From: Blastocystis sp. Blastoise
Lineage: Eukaryota; Sar; Bigyra; Opalinata; Blastocystidae
Length of the DNA stretch: 64,000 bases
Assembly: GCA_039096225.1 (NCBI GenBank)
Contig: JBBPEB010000023.1
Location: 682,501-746,500 of the forward strand
Reading direction: 5' to 3'
In this document: in pieces, positions 45,332-57,608 of the stretch
How the letters are laid out: every line of letters begins with the position of its first letter
Numbering within the stretch: position 1 is the stretch's first letter
The notes under the pieces: generated by a model
Seen by the model: only the letters and a program-made list of their open reading frames with translations
Told to the model about the DNA's origin: nothing
The model's database searches: none
Program-made: the position numbers and the translations under genes

Positions 45332-48300
45332 AAACAAACATACATTTAATCAACTTTTATTTCTATCATTTAATTTCTTCTATTAATGTATCATGTATTA
45401 ATATTTATATGATATTTTTATCTAGCTTTTATTTAGTATTTGTTTTTTCTATTTAATTTTATAATAATAGTTATTAAAAAGTTTATATCTTTTTTCTATA
45501 TTCATCATGAATTTATAATAATTATTTTTTATATACGATGGTTTTAGTATTAATAATTATTCTTGTATTGTTTAAAGGGTTCTATTTGTTTTTTTTATAT
45601 ATTTTTAAACATATGATTTATTTATTAATCTAAAAAAGACGTAAAATCAGTATGAACATCTTATTTTGTATTTTTTATTATGACTAACTGAAAGAAATTA
45701 CTTTTTTAAGTTGAAAATGAGTTGATCTATATTTGAACTTTTTGTGCTTTAGAAACCATGGAAATTTAAGATTCATTTTTTGAACTATGGAATGAATGAC
45801 GGTAGTGAATATATATATGAAATCATTTAGTTTATATAGTTAAGAAATTATTAAAAAAACAATTCTATATATTATATTTAAGCTTATTAGATATAAAACT
45901 ATTTAAAACATAAAGAAAAAATGATTATTTGTAGCTTATTATAATATTAAATATTATTCAAATTGAAATTGAATATATTTTTTGAGTATCTTATAATTAT
46001 GGTTATATATAGATCTATTTATATCGAATATTCGATTAGAATGTTTGTATCCATTATGTATTAAAGATATATTCTATTCCTTAGAAAGAGTAACAATGCG
46101 TCGTATATAATATAATACTATAATATATTTATTATAGTATAATATAATTGGCCAGCTTCTATGAGCCCTTTTTTTATCATATGGAATTGTCGCCAACATT
46201 TGTAACAAAATATTTATTTTGTTAGATATATAATTTTATATTTTTATTCATTCAACTTATATTCAGCAGAAAATGTCAATAATTTATTGTCATAATAACT
46301 ATCACAAAAATGAGGAAATATGAAGAAAAACGAATCTTTATACTTGTCTTTTTTATTACAGAAATGAATAAAAAACTGAGAAAATTACTTTTTTTATGTC
46401 TGTATATCTTAGAATTACTTGATGAATATTATTTTGTATATATTTTGGTATCAAGTTAGTAAATTGACATAAAATAAAGAAAAAATGTTCATTAAAATGG
46501 GAAAATCATGTGTGTTATATATTTTAAGAAATATATTGATATACTTATATATATCTATTTTTTTATTCATTTTTTTATTATTATATTAATTTATTAATTT
46601 ATTTTCATGATTTCTAAATATTTCTTAATGCTTTTATGATATATTTTTATTGAAAGTATTTTTGCTATAAACTAGTTTTTTCTTCAATGTATTAATAATT
46701 GTAGCTAATTAAAAAAAACTCTTCATTTATTCTTTTTATAGATTTAGATATAAAAAACATATAAAAATGAATAAAGAATAATAAAATGGTATTTTTATTT
46801 AATTCTATCATCTATAGCAGCATCTTTTTTTGTATTATTACTTTAAACACACATTTATTTTTGCTAAACAAATGTCTAGACCATTAAAGACCTATAGTTC
46901 ATAGAACAGGATCTAAAATTGGTTTTTGTTTCATTTTTAGGAAATAAAAGATCACGAAAAATTTTGTTACATAATAAAAGTATATTTATATATTGAAAAC
47001 ATGTGAAAAAAGAAAATAATAATATATCTTTTTGTAAAAGATGACTTTTTAAAAGTATTTAAGTGACTATTTTTATCTTTTTGCATTTCAATTATCTTAG
47101 AAAGGATCAACTATCTGGGAGAATCTTTTTTTTATTTCTTTCTTTCTCAAAAAAAAATTAATAAATATATATTTTTGTGTTTTTTATTTGTTGAAACTTT
47201 TAAAGTTGATAATGATATTAGAGTTGTGATGTTATAATTAGATTTTCAAAATAGTATATTGAAAATGTTCTAATTATTATTTATATCACTTTGTGGTACT
47301 TTTAATTATTTCAAAGACATCACGGGTAAAAATAGCATTTTTATCCAATTTAAAAAAAGAATCTAAACTGTTTAAGTAAATGATATGAATAAGTATATTA
47401 TTTAAAGCATTAGAATTTCCTTTATTCATTTGATACAGGAAATGTATTTTTTTAAATAAATTTTTATGAAATTTTACAAAGTTTATTTATTTTTAAATCA
47501 TAATTTTAAAAGCATAATCCATTTTTTCTTCATGAATACAAAATATAAAAAAAACAATAAAACATAGAGTTTTTATTATTAAATTATATTTTAATTGTTC
47601 AAACATCGAATAAGTTAAAAAAACTATTAAAGATATTATAAATAAATAAATAAATAGATTAACTAATATGATTATTATAATTTTCTTATATAATAGCATG
47701 TATAATTATATATGTAGAACATATATGTGTAATGTTACAAATATAAAGTGATTTTTTGTAAAAGATATTCTTGATTATTTAAAAAAATATATATATACAA
47801 AATATCTTTTCGTGTGACATCAATATTTATTCTGATTAATCTTATTAATTCAGTTTTTTATCTATGTTTTTATGAAATTTTATCGTTTTTTTTTAATAAT
47901 TTGATCGCATAAGCATTTTGTTTTAGCATATATTCTTGTCTTTAATGCTATATGTGACGTAAACATTTAATTCTTTATTATTATATGACTTAGCATTTAA
48001 TTATTTATTATTAATGTGACGTCAATATTTAATTATTTATTATTATATGACTCAGCATTTAATTCTTTATTATTGATGTGACGTAAACATTTAATTCTTT
48101 ATTATTATATGACTCAGCATTTAATTCTTTATTATTGATGTGACGTAAACATTTAATTCTTTATTATTATATGACTCAGCATTTAATTCTTTATTATTAA
48201 TGTGACGTCAATATTTAATTCTTTATTATTATATGACTCAGCATTTAATTCTTTATTATTGATGTGACGTCAATATTTAATTCTTTATTATTATATGACT

Positions 48301-51300
48301 CAGCATTTAATTCATAATTATTATATGACTCAGCATTTAATTCTTTATTATTATATGACTCAGCATTTAATTCTTTATTATTAATGTGACGTAAACATTT
48401 TGTTCTTTATTATTATATGACTCAGCATTTAATTCGTTATTATTATATGACTCAGCATTTAATTATTTCCTTTTTATGCATCAAATATTTTTTTCAGACA
48501 TAATTTTTGTCACTAATTTTTGAATACTATTAGAATACATTATCCTTTATATGTATTTTTTAATATTTTTCGTAGTAAAAAATTTTTATAGTTTATCTAT
48601 TCTTGGGATCAACTCGATTTTTCGAATAGCATAATATTTTTATGATTACTTTTTGTTTTTTTAAATATATTAAACTAATTTAACCCTAAAACAGAAATTT
48701 TATGTGCTTATTGATATCACAGTATTATTTATATCAGATAACTTCCTCTTTTGTGACGATTTCCATAACAATAAAAAACAATTGAATATAAAATATATAT
48801 GTTTATTATTCGAAGGTTAAAAGAATATCATAAATTTCTATTATATTTTCTGTGTGTTAATTAAACTTTAAAAGGTAGTGAACATTTTTATAAACAAGCT
48901 AAAAGTGAGAGTGAATCTGAAACCTATGCTTAAGAAATTGATAATAATTATATATTTTTGATATTTATACTTATAATATAAAATTTAAGAAATTGATTTA
49001 ATATATTTCATTGATTAACTGTATATTTTGGATAATCATATCATACCAAATAACTCAACTGCTTCTTTCCATACTTTCTTTGAGTTTTAATTTTGTTTTT
49101 GTTTTCTGTTTTATCTATTGTTTTTTCTTTTGAAAATATTATGTTATTGTTGAACATAGCAAGATAAGAACAAAAGAAAGCATTCAAAATGTTCGATTAT
49201 TCTTAAACAATTATGCACATAACATTTATTATATATATATTTAGAATTTGTAAATAAATTTTTATATCATAAACATCTAAAAGCGAATATTTTCATATGT
49301 TTTTCTATTTCCATCTGAGATAGCTCTTAAATAATCATCAATGAATAATATATATAAAATAACATATATATATATCGTTTAAAAAATATATATAATCATT
49401 TATTTTCCTAATCACACACTCTTGACATTTGAAAAGACTTAAATATTTTTATGTTTCTATCAAATGAATTAATCAATAATACCAAAATACCATATAGTAA
49501 CATTTATATCAAAATAAACAGATATATAAAAAAAATTATTAAGTACATGTTTAAAATTGAATAATACAAAATATTTTCCGGAACAATGCTAATTTCTAGC
49601 TATTTTAATAATATATATTTTTTGTAAATTTTGCCCCATAATGGTCTACACCAATAAAATGTTCGTATTCAAAATATATAATTATTATTCTGGACAAGTA
49701 GAATTATTATATCAAGTTGATATAGGCACAAATTTATTAAAAGCAATCCAAATATTTATTATGATTAAACGCTTTATATAATGCTCAGAATTTTCATATT
49801 CATATAGTAAAAGCAAAGGCATTTAAATTATTATTAATAGCAGGCATAAAAAATATATGAATCAACATATTCATATATTCTTAGAAACTACATATTTATT
49901 CTAAAAGATATAAAATTCTCCATAAGCAAAAAATGGAATAGCTAACAATAGAGAATGATGAATACATATTAGTGATAAATGATTTTTTTAGAAAAATTCA
50001 AAAAGAATTAAAAACAAGTCTTTTATTAAATGATAAATAAAAATAATGATGAAAACGTAGGTTTAGAGGATATTAAAGTATATAGTATAATAATATGAAA
50101 TACAAACTTAATTCCAAAAAATAACATACTATAGAAATGTTATAAGAAATTAATAATGATATAATTTTTTTTGCTTAATATTAGTTTTTTAAATAGTTTA
50201 ATTTTTTTAGAGTTCTGTTGTTTGATATCATAAATTGATTATGAAAATATATAGCTTAAAAACTTATTTTAAAGTTACAGAAGATGTAGCAATGAGATCA
50301 ATTTGAATTAGATTTTTATTTAATGTGTTGATTTGCTATTTCTTTTTATGAGTATTTATTGTATTACATCAATTATGTTATTTTATGGAAGAAACTCAAC
50401 TTTTGTGGTAATTATAATTAAATATTTGACTGCCACTATAAGATAAGTTTGATTGTATTAATACAAAAAAAAGAAGTTTTCCAAAATGTATTTTTATGTC
50501 AAATGCTAGATATAAGTCTCAAATATTAGTTTTTTTATAGAGAGATTATCCAAACCAGAAAGGGGTAATAACATGTTTAAAAAGTAAAATATTTAGTTTA
50601 TTTACAATAAAAACACAGCCTTTTTTGTTACTAGCTAAATATTTTTATTTTTTTTAGAGTATTGGTGAGTTTGGGTTTTTATATATTTTATTACATAAAA
50701 AAAATAGATTCTTAATATAAAAACAATAAAAACTAACAATAATATAAGTGCTTGATAAAAAAATAGTTCTATTTCTATTATTTAAATATGTATCAAGTAT
50801 TTTCTTGAATATTTAGATTAATTCTTTAACATATTTTTTATAATTTTTCTGCTTTTATATTAAATAAGAGAAAGTCACTTATAACCAATTTTAAATAAAT
50901 GCTATCTTTGAGCTATATATGTGTAATTGCATTGTATTGTAATAAACACTTCAAAAAGAAGAAAAATAAAAAACTCAAAATAATATATTTTCAAAATAAT
51001 GCAAATATACTTGATATACATATTTATACACGATTGAGACTTTAATTATATTTTTCTGTATTTCAATTCTTATATTTCAATAATGTATAAGCAATTTGAG
51101 TTAGTATTCATAAATATTTTTATATACACTACAGTTTAAGTATATATATATATATATATATATATATTCTAATGACTTTTATGTTGAGATTAGCAAATTA
51201 AACTATATACAATTGAAGGATAAAACTAAAAAAAATGTCTAAATTATTGGTATTATTAAGCCATCTATTTATTTATATAAACATTATATGCCACTTAATT

Positions 51301-52064
51301 TTTTAAGAAAAATGATTGGATAAACATTTCGTTTTTGCCAGTATAATAAATTATAAAAAGTCCTTACAGATGTTCTCATATTTTTGTGAGCAGTGTAGAA
51401 TGACAGCAGAAAACAGCCTATTTGACAATGGAAAAACCAACAAATAGTGTCGAAAATGATGGAGATATTGTCATGCACGCGTCAATCATAGGTTGTGTTT
51501 AATATTAAAAAAGCTTATACATATGCTTTCTATTATATTACAAGCTATTTTAAAAATTATGCGTTTACAAAACACTTGGCTATAAATAATTTGCTGAAAA
51601 TTTTTTTCTCCAAATTAGAATACCATAAAAATATCGTTGTCACGTTTTAAAACTTATATATATATATCTATTTAATAAACAAATAACATTTAATGTTCAT
51701 ACATAACTATAGCTATGTTTTTAGTTCAAATAAGAAATTTTCTCTCCAAGACACACAAATTTTTTTTTATCGAAAATATATATTTTCTTCATAAAAATCT
51801 GAAATCGTTTTTGAATCTTTAAAAAATTAGAATAGTTGCATAAAATTTCATATATATTATTTATAAATGTAACAACTTGTTATAAATACAAAAAAAATTA
51901 TGTTTTTAATAATATATTGTTTATCGTTTAACTAAATCATTATATATATATATATTTACTAAAAAACTAACAAATTATATACAGCTTCAAAATCAATTAT
52001 TATTTCATAAAAGGCTACTCTTTGTAATATTTTTTGACAAAATATTTTGTTTAAATATTGTATA
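45332..52064. other. 6.7-kb gene desert
   Basis: Long homogeneous A/T DNA with only short open frames that do not show recognisable protein composition. It contains the first bZIP-site array (47951-48475). A slightly more complex patch at 51284-51478 has a 64-codon minus-strand frame but no family I can name. Long TA or ATT microsatellites, so common in the left half, are nearly absent. Confidence 0.5.
47951..48475. repeat. 31-bp tandem array of alternating TGACTCA and TGACGTCA/TGACGTAA sites
   Basis: About 17 head-to-tail units, each TTTATTATT(A/G)ATG or TTTATTATTAT followed by a site and then AGCATTTAATTC or ATATTTAATTC. Site starts lie at 47955, 47986, 48017, 48048, 48079 and 48110, exactly 31 bp apart. 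The site alternates between an AP-1/GCN4-type heptamer (TGACTCA, about ten copies, one TGACTTA) and a CRE-type octamer (TGACGTCA or TGACGTAA, about seven). After the twelfth unit the alternation slips. Confidence 0.92.
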
Positions 52065-52757
52065 ATGAACTATTCTTACAGAAGGTATGATAATAGTATT
52101 TATATCTATTATTACTTTTATGATTTATATTCTATTTAATTAATTTATTCATTATTCTTTAGTTTGGTATTCATTGTAATCTTGATTATAACATTTGTTC
52201 CAATAGTGACGAGAGTTTTTCAAGTTAATTTTTTTTTTAATTCTTTAGGTAAAAATTTTTCTTCTCATTATTTAAATAATTCTTTTTTAAATAAAACTGA
52301 ATTCAAAATGAAAGTTTCACACAACAATTTTCATCCATTTGTAATCAATTCAATCAATGAAACAATTTTTTTTCATCCTTCTCTTATAATTGTAATTAAA
52401 ACAAAGAAGATAACAGAAAAAACACTTGAATTATCATTATTGAATTCTATTCATATTAATCGTCAACAAATATTTATTATTCAAACAAATACTCAAAAAG
52501 AATATCAATATTTTCCTTATGAATCTACAATCTGTTCTAATATTTCATTTCCTTATTGTATTTACACAAATTATGATCAAACTGATAATTTTTCATTCTT
52601 TTTATCTATTTTTTATCCTTCAGATTATATTTTATTTATAGATGAAGATCAATTAACTTTAGATATTAAAGAAAAATTAACTAATGAATGGCTTTTTAAT
52701 GCTATTAATTCTATTGAAAATAATAATATTAATTTATTTTCTTGTTCTTCTACAATT

Positions 52758-52832
<75 letters not shown>

Positions 52833-52997
52833 TTAAATGAGAATAATATACAATTAAATACTTGTTTATTAGTTAAACAAGGATTAATTAGAAAAATATT
52901 ATCTTATACATCAATTAATAAAAATATTATGAATGTAATGGATTATATTCCTTATTTCTTTCAAATAGAAAAGAAAACTATGTTTTATGATTCATTT

Positions 52998-53030
<33 letters not shown>

Positions 53031-53897
53031 AAAATTATTCATCCTTCTATTCTTCCTCAAATATTTAAATGTATTTATAATAATGATAATAAAAGTGATA
53101 ATTCACTTACTTTATTATTACCTATATATAAGAGAATAGCTTCTTTAAATGTACTAAATCTAATAGAAAATCAAACAAAGAAACCAGATATAATAGTAAT
53201 ATTACAAAATTTACATTATATAGAATTTCCAAAAGAAGCATTTTTAAATCGTACTATGCCTACTTATTATATATGGTGTAGTAATTGGAATAGTAAATAT
53301 CATATGAAAACATTTTTAGCTTCTATATTTACTACAACATTTGCAATGACAACAGATGATGATTTTTATATTGATGATTATAATGCTATAAATAATATTC
53401 TAGATTTATTAAAGAAAAGAGAATGCATGTATGGTATTACAGGAGGATTAAATTGGAGTAATCTAAAAGGTAAAAAATTCTTAAACCTGAAAAGAACAGA
53501 TTATATAGTTGATCATGCTGCAGTTATAGTATTTTTACGACCAAGAATGTCAAAAATTAATATGAGATATAAACAAGCTACTTATGACTATGGTGAAGAT
53601 ATTAGCTTAGGTGCTATAAATTATTTAGAATGTAATACAACTAGTCATAGGAATAGCTTTCATACTCATAATCATTCAGGTGACCAATTTCGAACTTTTG
53701 ATAAGAAAGATAATACGATGAATACAAATAGTTATAAAAACATATCTCTCCCAAAATTTAAAAATTTATTCATTAAAATGAATTACGAACAAGTGTATAA
53801 ATATTATATAAATATGGGATATAAAAGCTATTTCTACCGAATAAATAATGAAAAAGTTGAAAAAATTTATGATGGAAGGTTGCCTATTAAATACTAA
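52065..53897 (+). CDS. DDD-motif GT-A glycosyltransferase (type II membrane protein), paralogue 1
   Basis: Two exons (52065-52084 and 52163-53897) give 584 residues. Exon 1 encodes only the cytoplasmic MNYSYRS; exon 2 starts inside the membrane anchor (LVFIVILIITFVPIV). Two glycosyltransferase-like halves follow. The N-terminal half (IFIIQTNTQ...ILFIDEDQLTLD) has a degenerate acidic motif. The C-terminal half has LTLLLPIYKR, IWCSNWNSKYH, the metal-binding TTDDDFYID and YGEDISLG, as in GT-A enzymes. Exact CAZy family not assigned. A run of about 22 Asn (52757-52831) interrupts the linker. About 580 residues, closely similar along its whole length to the minus-strand gene at 60942-62606. Confidence 0.75.
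52757..52831. repeat. Coding (AAT)n poly-Asn tract in glycosyltransferase
   Basis: About 25 consecutive AAT codons between FSCSSTIY and LNENN. The paralogue at 60942-62606 has only a short non-repetitive ENNDNKSLSG at the same place. Confidence 0.9.
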
Positions 53898-56028
53898 ATA
53901 TTATTATTCTTCATAATTTGTGTTCTTAAATAGAATTAATAAGAATTATTCAAAACTATATTTTTACAAATATATTTTTTATGATGTTTCATATAACTTG
54001 ATAAGCCTTCAATAATTTCCTTTTTATTTATTTATTTATATAATTTTAAATTCGTTAAAACAAACTTCTTATCACACAAAATCTTAATATATATGATTCA
54101 TAATTTTATGAAAACTTTGCTATGGTTATTTTGACTTTTATTCTGTATATTATAAAACAAAAAAAAATTATATAATTATGTATTCCAAATATTTTTTATA
54201 AAAATTGTTTTGATAAAATAGAAATTGCATTTGTTTTACAAAATATAGAAATGATATTGTAAAAAAAAATCAAATAATTTATTGCACATATAATTTATTT
54301 ATAATAATTTTACAATCATATATTTTTCTGTATAGTAAAAGAAAAGATTTAATTATTTTAGACTACTTGAAAAATATTTAATAATTTTTATTCTTGTAAA
54401 AAAAGTACTTATTTAGTATCACAACATTTTTATCGTTGTTTATTTTTATATTTCACACAATATTCAATATTTTAAAATGTATATAATTGCTTTTTCCTTG
54501 CAATATATATAATATATATAATATATATATATACTATTATACTAGATCTCTTTTCTTAAGTTTTTTTTGTTCATGAATTGTCACATATATCTGTGTTATT
54601 TTTTATCAATAATTTAATGCTATTTTTTTATATTAATCCATATTAAATCTGACTTCAAATGACTTTTTGTGAAATTCATTGCAACTATCTAAAAATATAG
54701 GGAAGACGCTGATTAAAATTTTACTAAATAATGCTGAATATTTATTTCACCATAGGATACTAAGCTTATTTAAGATTGTTCATGTGCTTTTTAACAAAAA
54801 CTATTAATTTTCTTTAAAAAAAATGAGTTTAAAAAAATGGTATACAAAAGAAATATTCTCAAAAACAATCAGCCAGAAACTAAGTCGGTATCATTTTTTT
54901 TTAAATTTTCTTTTAATATAGTGATAAATGATTTTTTAACTCTATGTATTTCAATATTCTTTATTAGGATATATATATATATATATTTTATTTGATTTTT
55001 TTAACATTAATAGCTTAGAAATGTTGACATATATCAATTAAAAAGTGTCAAAAGTTTTTCAAATTATGTGTAGACATATTATAAAGCAAATGAACTTACT
55101 GGTAATGTTTATATCAAGCAAAAAAAAACATACAGTCTATTTTTCAATAGCAAAATTTAACAAATTTTTAACAAATTGAAAAAACAAAAATGTCAAAAGA
55201 TACAAAAATCTGAAACTTGATTTTAAATTTTGTTTTACTTAAATAAAATGTATTTTTAATTTATTTTATTTCATGATATCTTTTTTATTTACGAAAAATA
55301 TATTATGGTATATGTTATATTTCCTTTTCTTTATATGACTTAATTGATTTCTTTATTTTAGAATTAAATATTTTTATTTTCAAAAACTTATTGTATTTTA
55401 AACAAGACTTATATTCCAAATGATCCAATTAGATCAAAAATACATTTTGTATCAAGTTATTTTGCCAGTTTTATTTATTTATTTACTTTTAGTTAGATTA
55501 TTAATTATTATTTATGGTGTTGTATTTCTTTTGTATTGGATCAACTATTGTGAATGTATATTTTTATTAATTAATATAATCAATAACTTGACAACATTAT
55601 ATGATATCTGATAAGAAATAACAAAAAAAATCAGTCTTTTTTATATGACTGAATAGAATATAAATGAAAATTTGATTACCAAAAGAATAAAAGGTGTAAC
55701 AATTTCTATGATATTTACTCTCCAGCAAAAAAACATAGAGAAAGACTGTGATATTTTAATTAAAAAAGAAAAAAAAATCATTACTTATCCTATAGCAAAT
55801 TTTCTATGGAAAAAGAATAAAAATATAAAATAATTATTATAAATTTATATTTTTATATAAGGAATAAATGAAATAAAATCATGAATTTTGTTATATTTTT
55901 TTAGACTTTTACATATATAATACATACATATTTAAATATAAGAAACAAAAGAGTGGTGGCTATTTTTATTCTTTTTTCTATAAAAATATTTTTGATTTTA
56001 TTATTTATTCATAGATATATTAATAGCA
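53898..56028. other. Intergenic spacer, no gene seen
   Basis: About 2.1 kb of A/T DNA between two same-strand glycosyltransferases. A 63-codon open frame at 55420-55611 is hydrophobic by composition (Ile/Leu/Tyr) and cannot be supported as a gene. Confidence 0.45.
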
Positions 56029-57608
56029 ATGTTTTATCTTTATTATGTTCTATTTTTTGGAATAATGCTATTTTTATTATATTTTCATTTTAATATGCAA
56101 ATGTATTCTAACAAGAAAATGACAATGAATACTTTTGCGCAATTAGAACATAGTAACTTATCATATTACGTAACTATGAGTGTTAAAAATACAAAACACA
56201 ATTCATCTGAATATATAGAATCATTTCGACAATATTCAAATGACGATTTTCATTTTCAAGGTATTGATTCAAATAATAAGATTTTATTTCTTATATGAAA
56301 CTATTATTATAATTGTATTAATCTATTATTATTTTTTTTATATTTTTAGAATTCAAAAATTATTATGAATGGGATTATGATGTAATGCAGTATTATATTG
56401 ATCCTAATAATACTTCATTTGAATCTTTTTTTGAATACTATAAGACAGTTCAAACAAGATGTGAGAACAAAACATTATCTAGAAATATTATTGTTTTTGA
56501 ACCTACCACCTCTGGAATGGGTAATAAGCTTTTAGGTTTATCATTAGCTATGTACTTTGCTATGATGACTAATAGCCACTTTATGAGTATGTAATTATAT
56601 AATGTAATTGAATTTTTTTTTTTTAATTATATTTCTTATATATTCTATATTTTGATCCTACTATTACTAAAGTTGTTTTATTTAAAAAATGTTTATAAAT
56701 ATAGTCTGTAATTGGCCTTCTTTTCCATTCTATTTCAATTTATCATTTCCTATAACTGTTACAGGTTGTAAAAGTATACATAATAATTATTAATATTATA
56801 TATATATATAACTTTTTAATAATAATTAGATGAAATTTGATTTCTATATATAGAATTAAACATTTCTAAAACTATATACTATACATCTCCATGTATAAAT
56901 CATGGCAATGCTATTTTCCCTCCTTTATCTACATTATTTAATACTTCTTTAACAAGAATAACAATAAATTGTGGTGTAATCGATAGAATTCAATTGAGTA
57001 ATCATATGAAAATGTTCCTTAATCTATATAATATTAATAGTAAAGAAAATAATCGTGTATTTATTAGGAGTAGAGTTTTACATAATTTTTTAAATTATAT
57101 GATATATCCAAGTAAGTATGTAGAAGATTCTATTAATGAGAAATATAAATCTTTTTCTTCTTATGATACAATTGGTATTCACTTACGTTTTGGGAAATAT
57201 TCAGATTTTAATAAAACCAAAGATAAAAATGATGTATTCCTAATTCCTTCAGATATTGATTATTTTATTTCAGTAGCAAAAATAATATCGAAAAGAATAA
57301 AAAGTAATAAAATAAAGTGGTATATCTCCTCAGACAGCACATTTTATAAGAATCAATTACAGCAACAATATCCAAACCAAGTTATTACTCTTAATACCAC
57401 AGTTATTCATTCTGGACTTTCCTCTATAACTGGCTATTCTAATGGTGTTGTTGATTCTATTTCAGAAATGTATTTGTTGTCCAAATGCAAATATATTATT
57501 CGTTATTCAGAAAGTTCATTCAGTTCTATTTCTTGTTCTCTTAAAGATGATGAAAATTGTGTCATTGTATATAAGAATAAAAAAACAAATAAATTAACAT
57601 TTAAATAG
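56029..57608 (+). CDS. GT37-like (plant xyloglucan-type) fucosyltransferase, type II membrane protein
   Basis: Four exons (56029-56260, 56350-56586, 56705-56764, 56854-57608), all introns phase 1, give 427 residues. The N terminus is a signal anchor (YYVLFFGIMLFLLYF). The catalytic domain starts with TSGMGNKLLGLSLAMYFAMMTNSHF, which resembles the GxGNR...SAFLYALLTNRVLLV block of plant FUT1-type enzymes. GIHLRFGKYSDF is the expected Arg-containing GDP-fucose motif, then WYISSDSTFYKN and a C-terminal SKCKYIIRYSESSFSSISCSL. The family transfers fucose from GDP-fucose to glycans in the Golgi. Acceptor unknown. Assignment is from motif order and not from a database match. Confidence 0.7.

Noticed and set aside
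47493-47699. 68-codon minus-strand hydrophobic frame
   Set aside because: Composition is what A/T DNA gives by chance (Ile/Phe/Leu/Tyr); no neighbouring exons or motifs.
47951-48475. CRISPR-like array (short repeats at a fixed 31-bp period)
   Set aside because: There are no unique spacers between constant repeats; the whole unit is repeated. The window is eukaryotic and has no cas genes. It is a tandem satellite carrying bZIP words.
55420-55611. 63-codon plus-strand hydrophobic frame
   Set aside because: Likely chance; no anchor-plus-domain layout like the neighbouring glycosyltransferases and no splice partners.
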